64,000 nucleotides of DNA from Alkalinema sp. RU_4_3 (GCA_012031975.1 JAAUSA010000001.1:47548-111547); one strand, 5' to 3'. Numbered from the stretch's first letter, positions 37,614-47,500 are shown. A program made the numbers and translations. Notes: generated from the sequence alone by a model not told the origin.

Positions 37614-40600
37614 AATCCCTAACCCACCGCACGGCCTACCTGCTCTGTCTAGGTCTGACCGCCGATGTTTTCGTCCTGAGTTTGCTCACGCCCATCGCTC
37701 ACGCCCAATCCATCACCCCAACAAACCAAGCCCAAACCCCGCCTGCCCAAACCCCGCCTGCCCAAACTCCGATGGTTGTCGATCGACCGGAGGTCATCGC
37801 TCCCCCTGAAAGTAGCGACCCCGATCGATCGCCTAAAGCAATTGCACCCCTAAAAATCCTCGCGCCCACGTCAGGCCAAATCGTTGATGTTCCAGCGGCC
37901 ACAGTGGTTTTGAGCTATCCCAAGGGTGCTGTTGTTAGCCTGAAGGTGAACGACGTCGTGGTTTCGGACAAACAAATTGGTCGCACGGAGAACAATCCTG
38001 AGAACAACACGATTACTCAGACCTGGTATGGTCTAGCGCTGAAAGATGGCACCAACGCCATCACCGCCGAAACGACAATAGATGGCCAACCCCACCAATC
38101 CGCATCGACCCAGGTGGTGGTGCGGGGTGCAGCGCAGAAGATGGTGTTGTCGATCAAAGAATCTCGGATTCCGGCGGATGGAAAGGCGATCGCCAACCTC
38201 CTCGGCGAACTCCAAGACGCCCAGGGCAATGCCTCTAACCGCGATGGATTAATCACGCTCACCACCAGCGCCGGAGAATGGGTTGGAGAAGATGCCGATC
38301 GCGACCAGCCAGGATTCCAGGTCAAGGCGATTCAAGGTAAGTTTGCGGCGCAACTGCGATCGAGCTTAGCCGCTGGAATTGCCAATATTCGCGCCACGGA
38401 CCAGGTTTTAGACGCCTTTACTCAAGTCAACTTTGAAACGAGTTTGCGATCGTCGATTGCCACGGGAGTCGTGGATTTCCGCCTTGGTAAACGGGGAACG
38501 GATTTCTACAGTAGTTTCAAGGATTTCCTGCCCACCGATCGCAACTACGGCACAGAACTCAGCGTCAAAGGTGCGGTGTTTACCACCGGGAAAATCGGCG
38601 AATGGTTGTTCACTGGGGCTTACAATAGCGATCGCCCCCTCAATCTCACCTGCGACGACCAATCCCGCCTCTTCCGCCAAACCCAACAAAATTGCGATAA
38701 TCAATACCCTGTCTACGGCGACAATTCCCAGTCCTACATCGTTGCACCCTCGACGGACCAGGTTTATCTAAAACTCGAACGCACCTCTCCTGTACCGCAG
38801 GCGGGTAGCGACTTCGCCATGTGGGGCGACTACAACACCGAGGAGTTTGCCAGCAAGTCCCAGGAGTTTAGCGCCATGACGCGGCAGCTCCATGGGGCGA
38901 AGGTGAATTATAACCTGGGTGATTTGCAGATTACCGGGTTGTTTGCCAGTAATGTTCAGGGCTTCCAGCGCGATACGATCGCCCCCGACGGCACCAGCGG
39001 CAACTATTTCCTATCGCGGCGTTTGCTGCTGCAAGGCAGTGAAGATGTTTACATGGAGCTGGAGGAGTTAAACCGTCCTGGCACAGTGCTGGAACGGAAA
39101 AAACTCAGTCGTGGCCAGGATTATGAAATCGACTACGATCGCGGTTCTCTCTTCTTCCGCAGTCCCGTATTGCGCACAGATGTCGGCAAGGAAGGCATTC
39201 CCCTCGTTCGCCGTATTGTCGCCACCTACCAGTACGAAACCACGGGGAGCGATAGCAATCTGTACGCGGGCCGCCTGAAATACCACCTGTCCCGAACTCA
39301 AAACCAAGAAAGCTGGATCGCCGCCACCTATTTGAAGGAAAACCAAGGCGTCCGTGATTTTGAACTCTATGGTGTGGATGGATTGGTTTCGATCGGCACC
39401 AAAGGCAAATTCATCGGGGAATACGCCCACTCCAGCAATCTTTCGGAACTCCTCGGACCTGTCTCCGGCAGCGCCTATCGATTTGAACTCCAGGGCGAGC
39501 TAGCCAAAGGCGTCAACGGACGAGCCTTCTATCGCAGCGCCGAAGCGGGGTTTGCCAACAATGCCACGATTAGTTTCGTGCCGGGTCAGACACGCTATGG
39601 AGCGCAATTAGATGCCAAGGTTGGAGCGCAAACCACAATCCGCACCCAATACGATCGCGAAACCAACAAAGGCATCGCGGCGAGACCGCTGACAACGACG
39701 TTTGACCTCTTCAGCCCCCGTGAGGAAGCACTGCCAGGCACGCCCCTGGACAATTCCCTCACAACCATTTCCGCTGGCCTCCAGCAACGGATTGGGGCCT
39801 CGGACTTGACGGTGGACTGGCTGCACCGCGATCGCGACGATCGCCTCACCCCTGCCAACAATAGCAAGTCCGACCAATTGCGATCGCGCCTCAACATCCC
39901 AGTGGCCAAAAACCTGACGTTTGTCGCCCAGAATGAATTGACGCTGTCGTCGCAGAATGATGTGTTCTATCCCGATCGCACCCTGTTCGGCCTCAACTGG
40001 GCCGTGATGCCGGGGATTAACGTCCAACTGGCCCAGCAGTTCTTCACCAATGGCCAATACAAGGGCCAGGGCATCACCAGCCTGAACGTAGCTGGTGATT
40101 ACAAGCTCGGGAAGGAAACCACGATTAGCGGTCGCTACGGCATTTTCCACGGGGATGCGGAGTGGAACCAGAGTGGGGCGATCGGCCTCAAACAAGGTTT
40201 GCGTATTACCCCAGGATTGCGGGCTGACGTTTCCTACGAGCATGTCTTCGGCAGTTTCGTCGGCCAGACTGCGGCAGGCAACCAAACGATTCAGCCCTTT
40301 GCGCCCGGCCAGAGTGCGGCATCCCTCGGGGTCACAGGCGGCGACAGCTACAGCGTGGGCCTCGAATACAACGAGGGTGAAAAACTCCAGGCCAACGCCC
40401 GCTACGAACACCGCAGTTCCACCACGGGCAGCAACACCACGATCAGCGCGGGGGCAAAGGGGAAACTATCGCCTGCTCTGACGGCCCTGATGCGCTACCA
40501 GAGAGCCAGCTCGGCGAATCAAAACATCGTTGGACTGGGCACGACGGCGGATTTCAAACTGGGTTTGGCCTACCGGGAACCGGGGGACGATCGCTTTAAC

Positions 40601-41122
40601 GCCCTACTCAAATACGAATATCGCAAAAATCCCTCGATCACCCCGGAAAGCATCCTGTTCGGCAGCGGCAATGCCTCGCGCGATCACCTCTTCTCCATGG
40701 AAGGCATCTACGCCCCGAATTGGCAGTGGGAGTTTTACGGCAAGTTTGCATTGCGCAATAGCAAGACCTACCTGGCCAGCGATCTCGTCGGCACCAGCAC
40801 GGTTTCCCTCGGCCAGCTTCGGGCCACCTATCGCCTGGACGATCGCTGGGATCTCACCGGGGAAGCCCGCTTGATCGGTCAACCCAGCCTGAACTACCAC
40901 GAACTGGGCTGGGTCATAGAAGCCGGATATTTCCTGACGCCAAACCTCCGGTTATCAGCAGGCTACAGTTTTGGCAAGGTGAGCGATCGCGACTTTAGTG
41001 GTACGCGATCGGCGGGTGGACCCTACTTGGGCTTAACTGTCAAAGTCAACGATTTGCTGAATGGATTTGGCCTACAGAAGGTACCCCAGCCAACTTTAGC
41101 AGCCCCAGCTCCAACGAATTAG
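37610..41122 (+). CDS. Large outer-membrane beta-barrel protein with N-terminal Ig-like domains
   Basis: The protein has 1170 aa with a signal peptide ending LTPIAHAQ. A Pro/Gln linker contains a triplicated (A)QTPPAQTPPAQTP. Ig-like domains are suggested at about 80-180 (LKILAPTSGQIVDVPAATVV) and 180-275 (SRIPADGKAIANLLGELQDA). From about 290 to the C-terminus the sequence alternates short amphipathic strands with polar loops, as in an outer-membrane barrel. Examples are TELSVKGAVFTTGKIGEWLF, YRFELQGELAKGVNGRAFYR and LRLSAGYSFGKVSDRDF. It is coupled to the upstream DUF11/SdrD gene by a 4-base overlap. It probably anchors or exports the DUF11 proteins. I cannot assign a named family. Confidence 0.82.
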   Translation: MKSLTHRTAYLLCLGLTADVFVLSLLTPIAHAQSITPTNQAQTPPAQTPPAQTPMVVDRPEVIAPPESSDPDRSPKAIAPLKILAPTSGQIVDVPAATVVLSYPKGAVVSLKVNDVVVSDKQIGRTENNPENNTITQTWYGLALKDGTNAITAETTIDGQPHQSASTQVVVRGAAQKMVLSIKESRIPADGKAIANLLGELQDAQGNASNRDGLITLTTSAGEWVGEDADRDQPGFQVKAIQGKFAAQLRSSLAAGIANIRATDQVLDAFTQVNFETSLRSSIATGVVDFRLGKRGTDFYSSFKDFLPTDRNYGTELSVKGAVFTTGKIGEWLFTGAYNSDRPLNLTCDDQSRLFRQTQQNCDNQYPVYGDNSQSYIVAPSTDQVYLKLERTSPVPQAGSDFAMWGDYNTEEFASKSQEFSAMTRQLHGAKVNYNLGDLQITGLFASNVQGFQRDTIAPDGTSGNYFLSRRLLLQGSEDVYMELEELNRPGTVLERKKLSRGQDYEIDYDRGSLFFRSPVLRTDVGKEGIPLVRRIVATYQYETTGSDSNLYAGRLKYHLSRTQNQESWIAATYLKENQGVRDFELYGVDGLVSIGTKGKFIGEYAHSSNLSELLGPVSGSAYRFELQGELAKGVNGRAFYRSAEAGFANNATISFVPGQTRYGAQLDAKVGAQTTIRTQYDRETNKGIAARPLTTTFDLFSPREEALPGTPLDNSLTTISAGLQQRIGASDLTVDWLHRDRDDRLTPANNSKSDQLRSRLNIPVAKNLTFVAQNELTLSSQNDVFYPDRTLFGLNWAVMPGINVQLAQQFFTNGQYKGQGITSLNVAGDYKLGKETTISGRYGIFHGDAEWNQSGAIGLKQGLRITPGLRADVSYEHVFGSFVGQTAAGNQTIQPFAPGQSAASLGVTGGDSYSVGLEYNEGEKLQANARYEHRSSTTGSNTTISAGAKGKLSPALTALMRYQRASSANQNIVGLGTTADFKLGLAYREPGDDRFNALLKYEYRKNPSITPESILFGSGNASRDHLFSMEGIYAPNWQWEFYGKFALRNSKTYLASDLVGTSTVSLGQLRATYRLDDRWDLTGEARLIGQPSLNYHELGWVIEAGYFLTPNLRLSAGYSFGKVSDRDFSGTRSAGGPYLGLTVKVNDLLNGFGLQKVPQPTLAAPAPTN

Positions 41123-41215
41123 CAATGATGTGAGCCATGCAACGATGTAAACGTTATTAATGATTGGATTAAGTATGAATCGGCGTAATTAATAATTCGC
41201 TAGATGAATTATTCC

Positions 41216-41248
41216 AACTAAGGCAACCATTCTAACTAAGGCAACCAT
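41216..41248 (+). repeat. Duplicated AACTAAGGCAACCAT, with the second copy holding the start codon
   Basis: AACTAAGGCAACCAT occurs at 41216-41230 and again at 41234-41248. The ATG of the downstream glycine-rich protein begins inside the second copy. It includes AAGG, a weak ribosome-binding site for that gene. Confidence 0.8.
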
Positions 41249-43406
41249 GATGAACTACGATCATCCGCAAAATTCCCAAAATCGAGTCAATCCTAAAAGT
41301 CAAACTGGCGATCGCGCTTGGTGTCGGGTGTGGCTGAGTTGTTTATTGACACTCACAATGATGCCACTCCGAGCCAATGCCGATAGCGCTCCTAATGCGC
41401 CTAACTTCACCCGCGCAACGGCTGGTGCATTATCGAGTACGGTTCCGGATGGTACCTGTGCCGTGGCCTCAACAGTAGTTGGCGGTAATGGGGGTGCTTC
41501 GGCTGCGATTGGGGGTACTGGCGGTACTGGCGGCGCTGGTGCAATTATTAAAGCACAGTTTCACATCTTACCCAGCCAATCCGTTATCGGTGCTGTTGGC
41601 GGGGGCGGGACGCCAACTGGAACTGGCGGTATCGGCACCGCAGCGGGTGGTAAAGGTGGCACTATGGTGAGCGGTCATGCTGGCGCGGGTGGTGGTGGCA
41701 GCAGTTCGATTAGTATTGCTGGGATCAAGTTAATTGAAGCTGGTGGTGGTGGTGGTGGCGGTGCTGCACATAATCCATCACCAGCTGGAAATGGTGGTAA
41801 TGCGGGCATAAATATTACCCCAGGTGCTGTCGCGGTGGGTTCTGATGCTTCCAATGGGGTTGATTCGCCAGGTATAGCTGGTGGTGGTCAGGGTGGTCAA
41901 GCAGCACAAGGGGGTAGCGGGGGCGTAAATAGTGGAGGTGCATCAGTTAATGGTTCGCCGGGAGGTGGAATTGGTAGCGGCACTGGGGGAAATGGTGGGG
42001 CCGATCCAAACTTAGATTCAGCGGGCGGCGGGGGCGGCGGCTATACAGGCGGTGGTGGTGGTGCATCAACACTCTCTAGCAGTGTTTCTGGTGCTGGTGG
42101 TGGTGGTGGTTCTAGCTATCTTCATGACGTCTCGCCAACCGCCCTCGCTAATGTTCCGACTAATGTTTCAGGAATGGCAGGAACTCGTACTACAGGTTCT
42201 GCAGCTGGTTCTACAGGCTCGGTCACATTAGATTGGATTCCCTGTGTGTATCAATTGAATATTACAAAGACAGCCTCATCGCCGATCGTCAACGCTGGTG
42301 GAAAAGTGATCTGGACAATTACAGTGAGCAATGTTGGTCCCGATGCAATGACACGCGGGGACACTGTGACGCTGACCGATACGTTGCCAGTTGGCCCAAG
42401 TGGTGCGCCAAATCCGAATTTTAAGGTACTCTCGATCGCAACTATGGGTAGCAGCGATCCTCTGTTGGACAGTGCGCCCATTAACTGTACCGGAGTGACG
42501 GTCGGCTCACCAATGCCTGCCAGTACAGTATGTTCACGCCCATATAGTGCAACGGGTTCTCCAGGGGTGACACCTAGTGGTACAAGAGGTCTTAATTCCG
42601 GCGAAACCTTATCAATCACCTATGAACAAGTTTTTGGGACACCGACAACAAGGGTAGATGTTACTAATACAGCCTCAGTCCAAGATCGAGCTTCGATCTC
42701 CGGCACAACTGATATTATTGGCGTGACAACCATCCGATCGGCCAGCAATACTGTTTCCGTTGACCCTGCGCCACTCTTTGCTGATCCTAATGTATTACTC
42801 GTCAAACGAATTACCGCGATCAATGGCAGTACCAGCACCCTGGGTGGCGATGACTTAGCGATCTATAAAGATGAGGCGATCAATCCCTACGATGACAACA
42901 GCATCACGATTCCCACCCAACCCACACCAACTGATCCCCGCAAAGATACCGATAAATGGCCAAATATCAGTACATTTATACTAGGCGGCACCAACGGCGG
43001 GCATATTGAACCGGGTGATCAAATTGAATATACGATTTATTTCCTTTCCGCTGGCGCGGGTGAAGCGAAGAATGTGCTGTTCTGCGATCGCGTCCCCGAA
43101 GATGTCTCCTACATTTTCAACAGTTTCGGCGGCAGTAGTCCCCTAGGTCTAACAGGGACAGAATCAGGCATCCAGATGCTGTGGGGCGGTGCCACTAGTA
43201 ATCTCACCAACTTACCCGACGGCGATGTCGGCCAATACTTCCCACCGGGAGTCGATCCAAAGGGCACCTACCCCAACATCAACTGCCGAGGCACCAATAC
43301 CAATGGGGCCGTGGTGGTCAATCTCGGCAATCTCCCTAATGCAACTGCACCCGGTATTCCTACCCAGTCCCATGGGTTTATCCGATTCCGAGGTCGCGTA
43401 AGATAA
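41247..43406 (+). CDS. Exported glycine-rich protein with DUF11 repeats
   Basis: The protein has 719 aa. A signal peptide (CLLTLTMMPLRANA) is followed by a region of about 250 residues made of Gly-Gly-x runs and Ser/Ala (GGNGGADPNLDSAGGGGGG), ending in SSYLHDVSP. Two DUF11-type domains follow: NITKTASSPIVNAGGKVIWT near 330, and then VLLVKRITAINGSTSTLGGD, with EPGDQIEYTIYFLSAGAGE near 580. The C-terminus is a plain beta strand (GFIRFRGRVR). It is a likely cell-surface or sheath protein. It follows the barrel gene by 124 bases and may belong to the same unit. Either of two adjacent ATG codons could be the start. Confidence 0.8.
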   Translation: MMNYDHPQNSQNRVNPKSQTGDRAWCRVWLSCLLTLTMMPLRANADSAPNAPNFTRATAGALSSTVPDGTCAVASTVVGGNGGASAAIGGTGGTGGAGAIIKAQFHILPSQSVIGAVGGGGTPTGTGGIGTAAGGKGGTMVSGHAGAGGGGSSSISIAGIKLIEAGGGGGGGAAHNPSPAGNGGNAGINITPGAVAVGSDASNGVDSPGIAGGGQGGQAAQGGSGGVNSGGASVNGSPGGGIGSGTGGNGGADPNLDSAGGGGGGYTGGGGGASTLSSSVSGAGGGGGSSYLHDVSPTALANVPTNVSGMAGTRTTGSAAGSTGSVTLDWIPCVYQLNITKTASSPIVNAGGKVIWTITVSNVGPDAMTRGDTVTLTDTLPVGPSGAPNPNFKVLSIATMGSSDPLLDSAPINCTGVTVGSPMPASTVCSRPYSATGSPGVTPSGTRGLNSGETLSITYEQVFGTPTTRVDVTNTASVQDRASISGTTDIIGVTTIRSASNTVSVDPAPLFADPNVLLVKRITAINGSTSTLGGDDLAIYKDEAINPYDDNSITIPTQPTPTDPRKDTDKWPNISTFILGGTNGGHIEPGDQIEYTIYFLSAGAGEAKNVLFCDRVPEDVSYIFNSFGGSSPLGLTGTESGIQMLWGGATSNLTNLPDGDVGQYFPPGVDPKGTYPNINCRGTNTNGAVVVNLGNLPNATAPGIPTQSHGFIRFRGRVR

Positions 43407-43480
43407 CTGAGAAAACGCAAGATCTTTGAAGGAATGATTAAGTTAGGGGGCATTAGGTATTGTTCCTAATTTGAAGACCC

Positions 43481-43648
43481 ATGAAATCACTTTCTGTCAC
43501 GTTCCTATATCTCAGCTGTGCGGCATCTATGCCTGTCATGCTCTTATCCTGGTATCAGGCTTCCATAAATCGTCCCGTAGAATCCTGCGCTTCTGGCAAG
43601 GTCTTTCGTGTCAGTGATAATCACTGCTATACCTTACAGGGCGAATAG
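43481..43648 (+). CDS. Small membrane-anchored peptide, copy 2 of a two-member family
   Basis: This is a 55-aa ORF. A hydrophobic segment (SVTFLYLSCAASMPVMLLSW) is followed by a polar linker and the tail ESCASGKVFRVSDNHCYTLQ, then GE. The C-x12-C spacing and the final CYxLQGE match the peptide at 15309-15479, while the membrane segments share little. It follows the glycine-rich surface protein by 74 bases and is closed by a terminator 35 bases later, so it could be the last gene of that transcript. No function is known to me. Confidence 0.75.
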   Translation: MKSLSVTFLYLSCAASMPVMLLSWYQASINRPVESCASGKVFRVSDNHCYTLQGE

Positions 43649-43958
43649 GCCATCAAGCCTGAAATCTACCCCAAAATCCAAGAAGGCCGATCGAGTCATC
43701 GATCGGCCTCCTTTATAGGTGATTTGTTAAAAACTGAGGCCTAATATTGCGGTGGTCTCAATTGATAAGAGAAGTTTTATTGATTTAATTATCGATTGCG
43801 ATCCAGAGCGATCCCCACCTTCTTAAGGTTTACTTTAGATTCCATGTATCAATTTATATCGTTAAGTTGCGGAACATGTACTATTCTCAGCAATAACTCC
43901 AACGCTTCCCAGCATTGAGGCCATACCACCCAAGGATAATATTAAGCTCCTGTAACCT
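43649..43958. other. Gene-free gap with one terminator at 43684-43709
   Basis: AGGCCGATCGA (43684-43694) pairs perfectly with TCGATCGGCCT (43699-43709) across GTCA and is followed by CCTTTAT. It should end the plus-strand surface locus. The remaining 250 bases are A+T-rich and hold no ORF, RNA gene or repeat that I can support. The minus-strand FHA gene ends at the right edge. Confidence 0.75.
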
Positions 43959-45007
43959 TCAACGCCCCGGCAACCGAAACGTCGCCCGCGTCTTCGGCCC
44001 AAACACCACCACATCCCCATGGTGCAGCTCCCAGGTCGGCTGCTTCTGGCCGTTGATCTGGATCCCATTAGTGCTGGGATTGCCCTGGGGATCCCCATCC
44101 TGGATCCGATAGGTATATTGCCCATTCCCCAGTTCCAGGCGCAACAGCACCGCATGGTAGCGCGACGCAAACTGCGATCGCAGACAAATCCCATTGCGTG
44201 GATCCCGCCCGATCGTATATTGCGCACCCTCCAAAGCAATATCCCGCACCCCACTATCATCCTCGACCACCAGCGTCGGCTGGAGCGTCAGCACAGGCAT
44301 CTCAAAGGCAGGCAGTCTTGTATCCCTCGGCCCCATGGCCGTCTCGTCATAGACCGTATCCACCCAGCTCGCCCTGGTCGTGGGTTCGCGCAGCTCACTG
44401 ATGCCCGACTGCTGGGCCGCGAGGGACCTTGCCTGCAAAGCAATCTGATCCGATGGACTCAGCAACAGAGCCCGATCGTAGGAATAGACCGCATCGCTAA
44501 ACTGCCGTAGCTCGGAGAGCGCATTCCCCCGGTTCCGCCAGGTGACCGCCTCGCGGGGATTAACTTGCAGCGACTTGTCGTAGCTTTCTAGGGCTCGATC
44601 GGCCTGCTTCAGTCCATAGAGCAGCAGATTCCCGCGATCGGACCAGGCCGAGGCATACTGGGGCTTTAGGCGCAGCACATAGTCATAGCCATTCAGGGCC
44701 GCTTCATAGTCACCGAGGCCGTATTGCAACGCATTGGCCCGGTGGTACCAAATATCAAACGTTGCCTCTGGATTGTGGGACTTGCTGAGGGCTCGATCGT
44801 AGGAGGCGATCGCTCGCCGTACAGACCCAGATCCCCCAGGGCCAAGCCCCGCTCAAACCAGGCCTCCCAAAAGTCGGGCCGTTCATGGATCACCTGGTTG
44901 TAGAAAGCCACGGCCTTCTCCAGTTCACCCTTTGCAGAGCAAGCCAAGCCCTGCCGATACCAAGTCAGCGCTTCACCTGTCAGCGGGATACGACCAGTGT
45001 CAATCAT
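43959..45007 (-). CDS. TPR and FHA domain protein; frame broken once
   Basis: The N-terminal frame from 45007 opens with TPR-type helices (ALTWYRQGLACSAKGELEKA). After LGDLGLYGE the frame is lost. One extra C near 44812-44814 restores AIASYDRALSKSHNPEATFD and joins the second frame, giving about 349 aa. Further TPR units follow (YDYVLRLKPQYASAWSDRGN). The C-terminal 100 residues are an FHA domain (YTIGRDPRNGICLRSQFASR, YHAVLLR and NGIQINGQ), which binds phosphothreonine peptides. It is probably cytoplasmic, linking Ser/Thr kinase signalling to a TPR scaffold. It is divergent from the M23 peptidase gene. Confidence 0.85.
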
Positions 45008-45257
45008 GGTTTTTGTAAAGAGGGCTGTCTAATTTTGAAGTGAAACCTGTATGTTGACATCTTCCTTAAGACATATCCAATCATCAAGCGGGGGAACTTC
45101 CTTATGTCTCCTCTTTCTCCAGACTAACTTAAATTCCGTAGATTTTCGCTGGTCAATTCTTAAAAATTGATGGGTCAGGTGCCGTTTGGGGGTAGCTTTG
45201 TCATCTGATCCAAACGAATCATATATATTGTCTGGGTTGTATGGAGATCATTGGGGT

Positions 45258-46450
45258 ATGACGGCGAATCAACGAGTCAGGACAAGGCGAGTTTTGCTGG
45301 CCTGGGCCATCAGCCTTTGGAGTTTTGCCCTGGGGTTTAGCTATCCGGCCCTGGCCCAGGATGCCGCAGTACCGCCCCACAATCCCCTGCAACAGCAGAA
45401 GCAGGAGGTCGATCAGCAAAAAGTGCGGATTCAGCAGGAGCGCGATCGCCTCAATACCCTAGAAAACAAGGCCAAAACCAACCTCTCCGGCCTCCAGAAA
45501 AATATCAAAGCCACCACGGGCCAAATCCAAGCCAACGAAACCCGTCTTAAGCAGGCTAGCCTCAAACTCAAGGGCCTAGAGGGGGCCTTGACCAAAGCTG
45601 AGGCCATCTACCAGCAGCAGCAGCGCGGCACCGTGGCCCGCCTCCAGGTCCTCCAGCGCCAGCGTGTGCAAACGGGCTGGGCCTCGGTCCTACTCCAGAG
45701 TGCCACCCTCAATGACTTCCTCGATCGCCGCTATCGACTGAACAAAGTGTTTAAGGCCGATCGTCAGGTCCTGGCTGACTTAAAGGTCCAGACCGACAAA
45801 CTCGACCAGCAGCGCAGCCAGGTGGAAACCCAAAAAATAAAATCAATGTTCTCTCCCAGCAGCTCCTCGCCCAGAAATCCGACTATCAAAGCCAGGCCCA
45901 GCTCCAGCAGCAGAGCATCAGTCGTTTAAAATCCGACCACCGCGCCCTGGAGGCCGCTATCGCAATTCTGTCAGAGGATTCGGTCAATCTGATGAGCTTG
46001 ATTCGCGATCGGGTGCGATCGGAGCAGAAGGCCAGCAAGGATCCAGGCGGCGTCATGGTGATTGGGTCCGGCCAGTTGAGTATCCCGGTGGATGCGCCGA
46101 TTACCAGCGAGTTTGGCTGGCGGATGCATCCGATTCTGGGCTATGAAAAGTTCCATTCCGGCATGGACTTTGGGGCCGATGAAGGCACGATGATCCGTTC
46201 TGCGTTTGCTGGCACCGTGATTATGGCGGACTGGTACGGCGGCTACGGTAATACGGTGATCGTCGATCACGGCAACGGCATTACGACCCTCTACGGCCAT
46301 ACCGAAGGGGTCTACGTCACCGAGGGTCAGGTGGTGGAAAAGGGGGAACCGATCGCCCTCGTCGGCTCCACGGGCCTCTCCACCGGACCCCACCTACATT
46401 TTGAAGTCCGCCAGGACGGAGAACCCGTCGATCCTGCCCCCTACCTGTAG
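45258..46450 (+). CDS. Murein peptidase of the M23/LytM family with coiled coil; frame broken at A6
   Basis: The start is the ATG at 45258, with a signal peptide (LLAWAISLWSFALGFSYPAL). A long coiled coil (LQQQKQEVDQQKVRIQQERD, and on to about residue 260) is interrupted at 45832-45837. A seventh A restores NKINVLSQQLLAQKSDYQSQ and gives about 397 aa. The C-terminal LytM domain shows the zinc ligands in KFHSGMDFGADEG and the HLHFEVR motif. It should hydrolyse peptidoglycan cross-bridges or activate an amidase, as EnvC-type proteins do. It is convergent with the rhomboid gene, with a 10-base overlap. Confidence 0.9.
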
Positions 46451-47205
46451 GTTTGATCGAATTCTCGATCCTTCAGCAGTCCAAACATCACCCCCAGCAA
46501 CGCCCCAAACACAAAGCCCCCAGCATGTGCCCAGTAGGCCACACCACCCTCTTCCATCCCCGTGTGGGTGGTCGGCCCAATACTGGCAAAGCTAGAAAAG
46601 GCCTGCTGCACAAACCAAATGCCCAGGTAAACAAAGGCGGGAATCGGCAGTACGAACAATGGCGGAATAAACGTATTGACCGACACCTTGGGAAAGCGCA
46701 GGATGTAGGCACCCATGACGCCAGCTATGGCCCCACTCGCCCCCAGGGAAGGAATGGCCGACCCCATGGAGAAAAACCACTGGGTCAGTCCGGCCAAGAT
46801 GCCGCAGCCGAGGTAGAAAATCAGGTACTTGACATGGCCCAGCTTGTCTTCGACGTTGTTACCGAAGATCCACAGAAATAGCATGTTCCCGGCCAGGTGC
46901 ATGAAGCCGCCATGGAGGAACTGGGAACTAACCAGGGTGAGGAGTTCGGGTGGTTCGCTGGTCACACCGGGGAGATGGCTAATCGCGCCCCCACTCAAAC
47001 TCTGGGTCAACTGCACAGGCACCACGGCCCAGTCCCGCAGAAAATAGTCCAGGCCCGAGCCAAGGGTCTGATTGCTGCGGGCCGAAACCACGGTCTGCCC
47101 TTGCAGGCTCATTTCGTAGAGAAAAATTACGACATTCAGCGCGATCAGCCCGTAGGTCACGTAGGCTGTCCGTCTTGTCGGATTGTCATCACCAATGGGA
47201 AACAT
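46441..47205 (-). CDS. Rhomboid family intramembrane serine protease
   Basis: The protein has 254 aa with about six or seven membrane segments. The catalytic serine is in SLGASGAIAGVMGAYIL, and the histidine is in GVAYWAHAGGFVFGALLGV. The conserved oxyanion and lipid-facing segment HGGFMHLAGNMLFLWIFGNN precedes them. After AIAGVMG it has a long loop, GMEEGGVAYW. It cleaves membrane-spanning substrates, and the natural target is unknown. Confidence 0.92.
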   Translation of the reverse strand: MFPIGDDNPTRRTAYVTYGLIALNVVIFLYEMSLQGQTVVSARSNQTLGSGLDYFLRDWAVVPVQLTQSLSGGAISHLPGVTSEPPELLTLVSSQFLHGGFMHLAGNMLFLWIFGNNVEDKLGHVKYLIFYLGCGILAGLTQWFFSMGSAIPSLGASGAIAGVMGAYILRFPKVSVNTFIPPLFVLPIPAFVYLGIWFVQQAFSSFASIGPTTHTGMEEGGVAYWAHAGGFVFGALLGVMFGLLKDREFDQTYR

Positions 47206-47326
47206 GCGGCCTTATCCTCAAAGCATTGCTGTCAGAACAATAACCCATGGTTTCTGGGCGGTTTGGAGTTGGTATTGAGATTTTAAGGTTTGGGAATCAG
47301 TACAGATGGCTAAGCACCCAGCCGTT

Positions 47327-47385
47327 GGCTTCGACTGCGCTCAGCCAACTAAATCCACCGTTGAGGGCTGAGCGAAGCCGAAGCC
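47327..47385. repeat. Imperfect inverted repeat of a cyanobacterial interspersed type
   Basis: GGCTTCGACTGCGCTCAGCC (47327-47346) and GGCTGAGCGAAGCCGAAGCC (47366-47385) are inverted copies with two differences. The first arm lies inside a smaller GTTGGCT/AGCCAAC palindrome. Similar sequences recur in many cyanobacterial genomes. The repeat sits just after the stop of the 36-codon ORF. Confidence 0.75.
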
Positions 47386-47389
47386 CGCC

Positions 47390-47500
47390 TCACCGCTGCG
47401 TCCAAATCCCCGTAAACATCATCAACATACCGCCCACAAAAATGCCGATCGCCAGACCCGCCGGAAGAACGGTCATCCAGTCAATGGTTTCAAGATTCAT
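47390..47500 (-). CDS. Small single-span membrane peptide overlapping cyAbrB
   Basis: This is a 36-aa ORF, too short for most gene callers. MNLETIDWMTVLPAGLAIGI continues as one membrane segment (FVGGMLMMFTGIW) with a short tail, TQR. Its ATG lies inside the last codons of the cyAbrB gene, an 11-base overlap in another frame, which suggests translational coupling. The downstream side abuts an inverted repeat. It may be a real small membrane protein. The evidence is hydrophobic composition plus gene overlap. Confidence 0.5.
   Translation of the reverse strand: MNLETIDWMTVLPAGLAIGIFVGGMLMMFTGIWTQR

Noticed and set aside
39608..40411. 267-codon minus-strand ORF opposite the barrel gene
   Set aside because: It is a shadow of the intact 1170-codon frame and has no recognisable domain.
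41450..42120. Repeat-rich DNA that might be a CRISPR array
   Set aside because: The repetition comes from Gly codons of a long exported protein. Units are irregular and in frame, and no spacers or cas genes are present.
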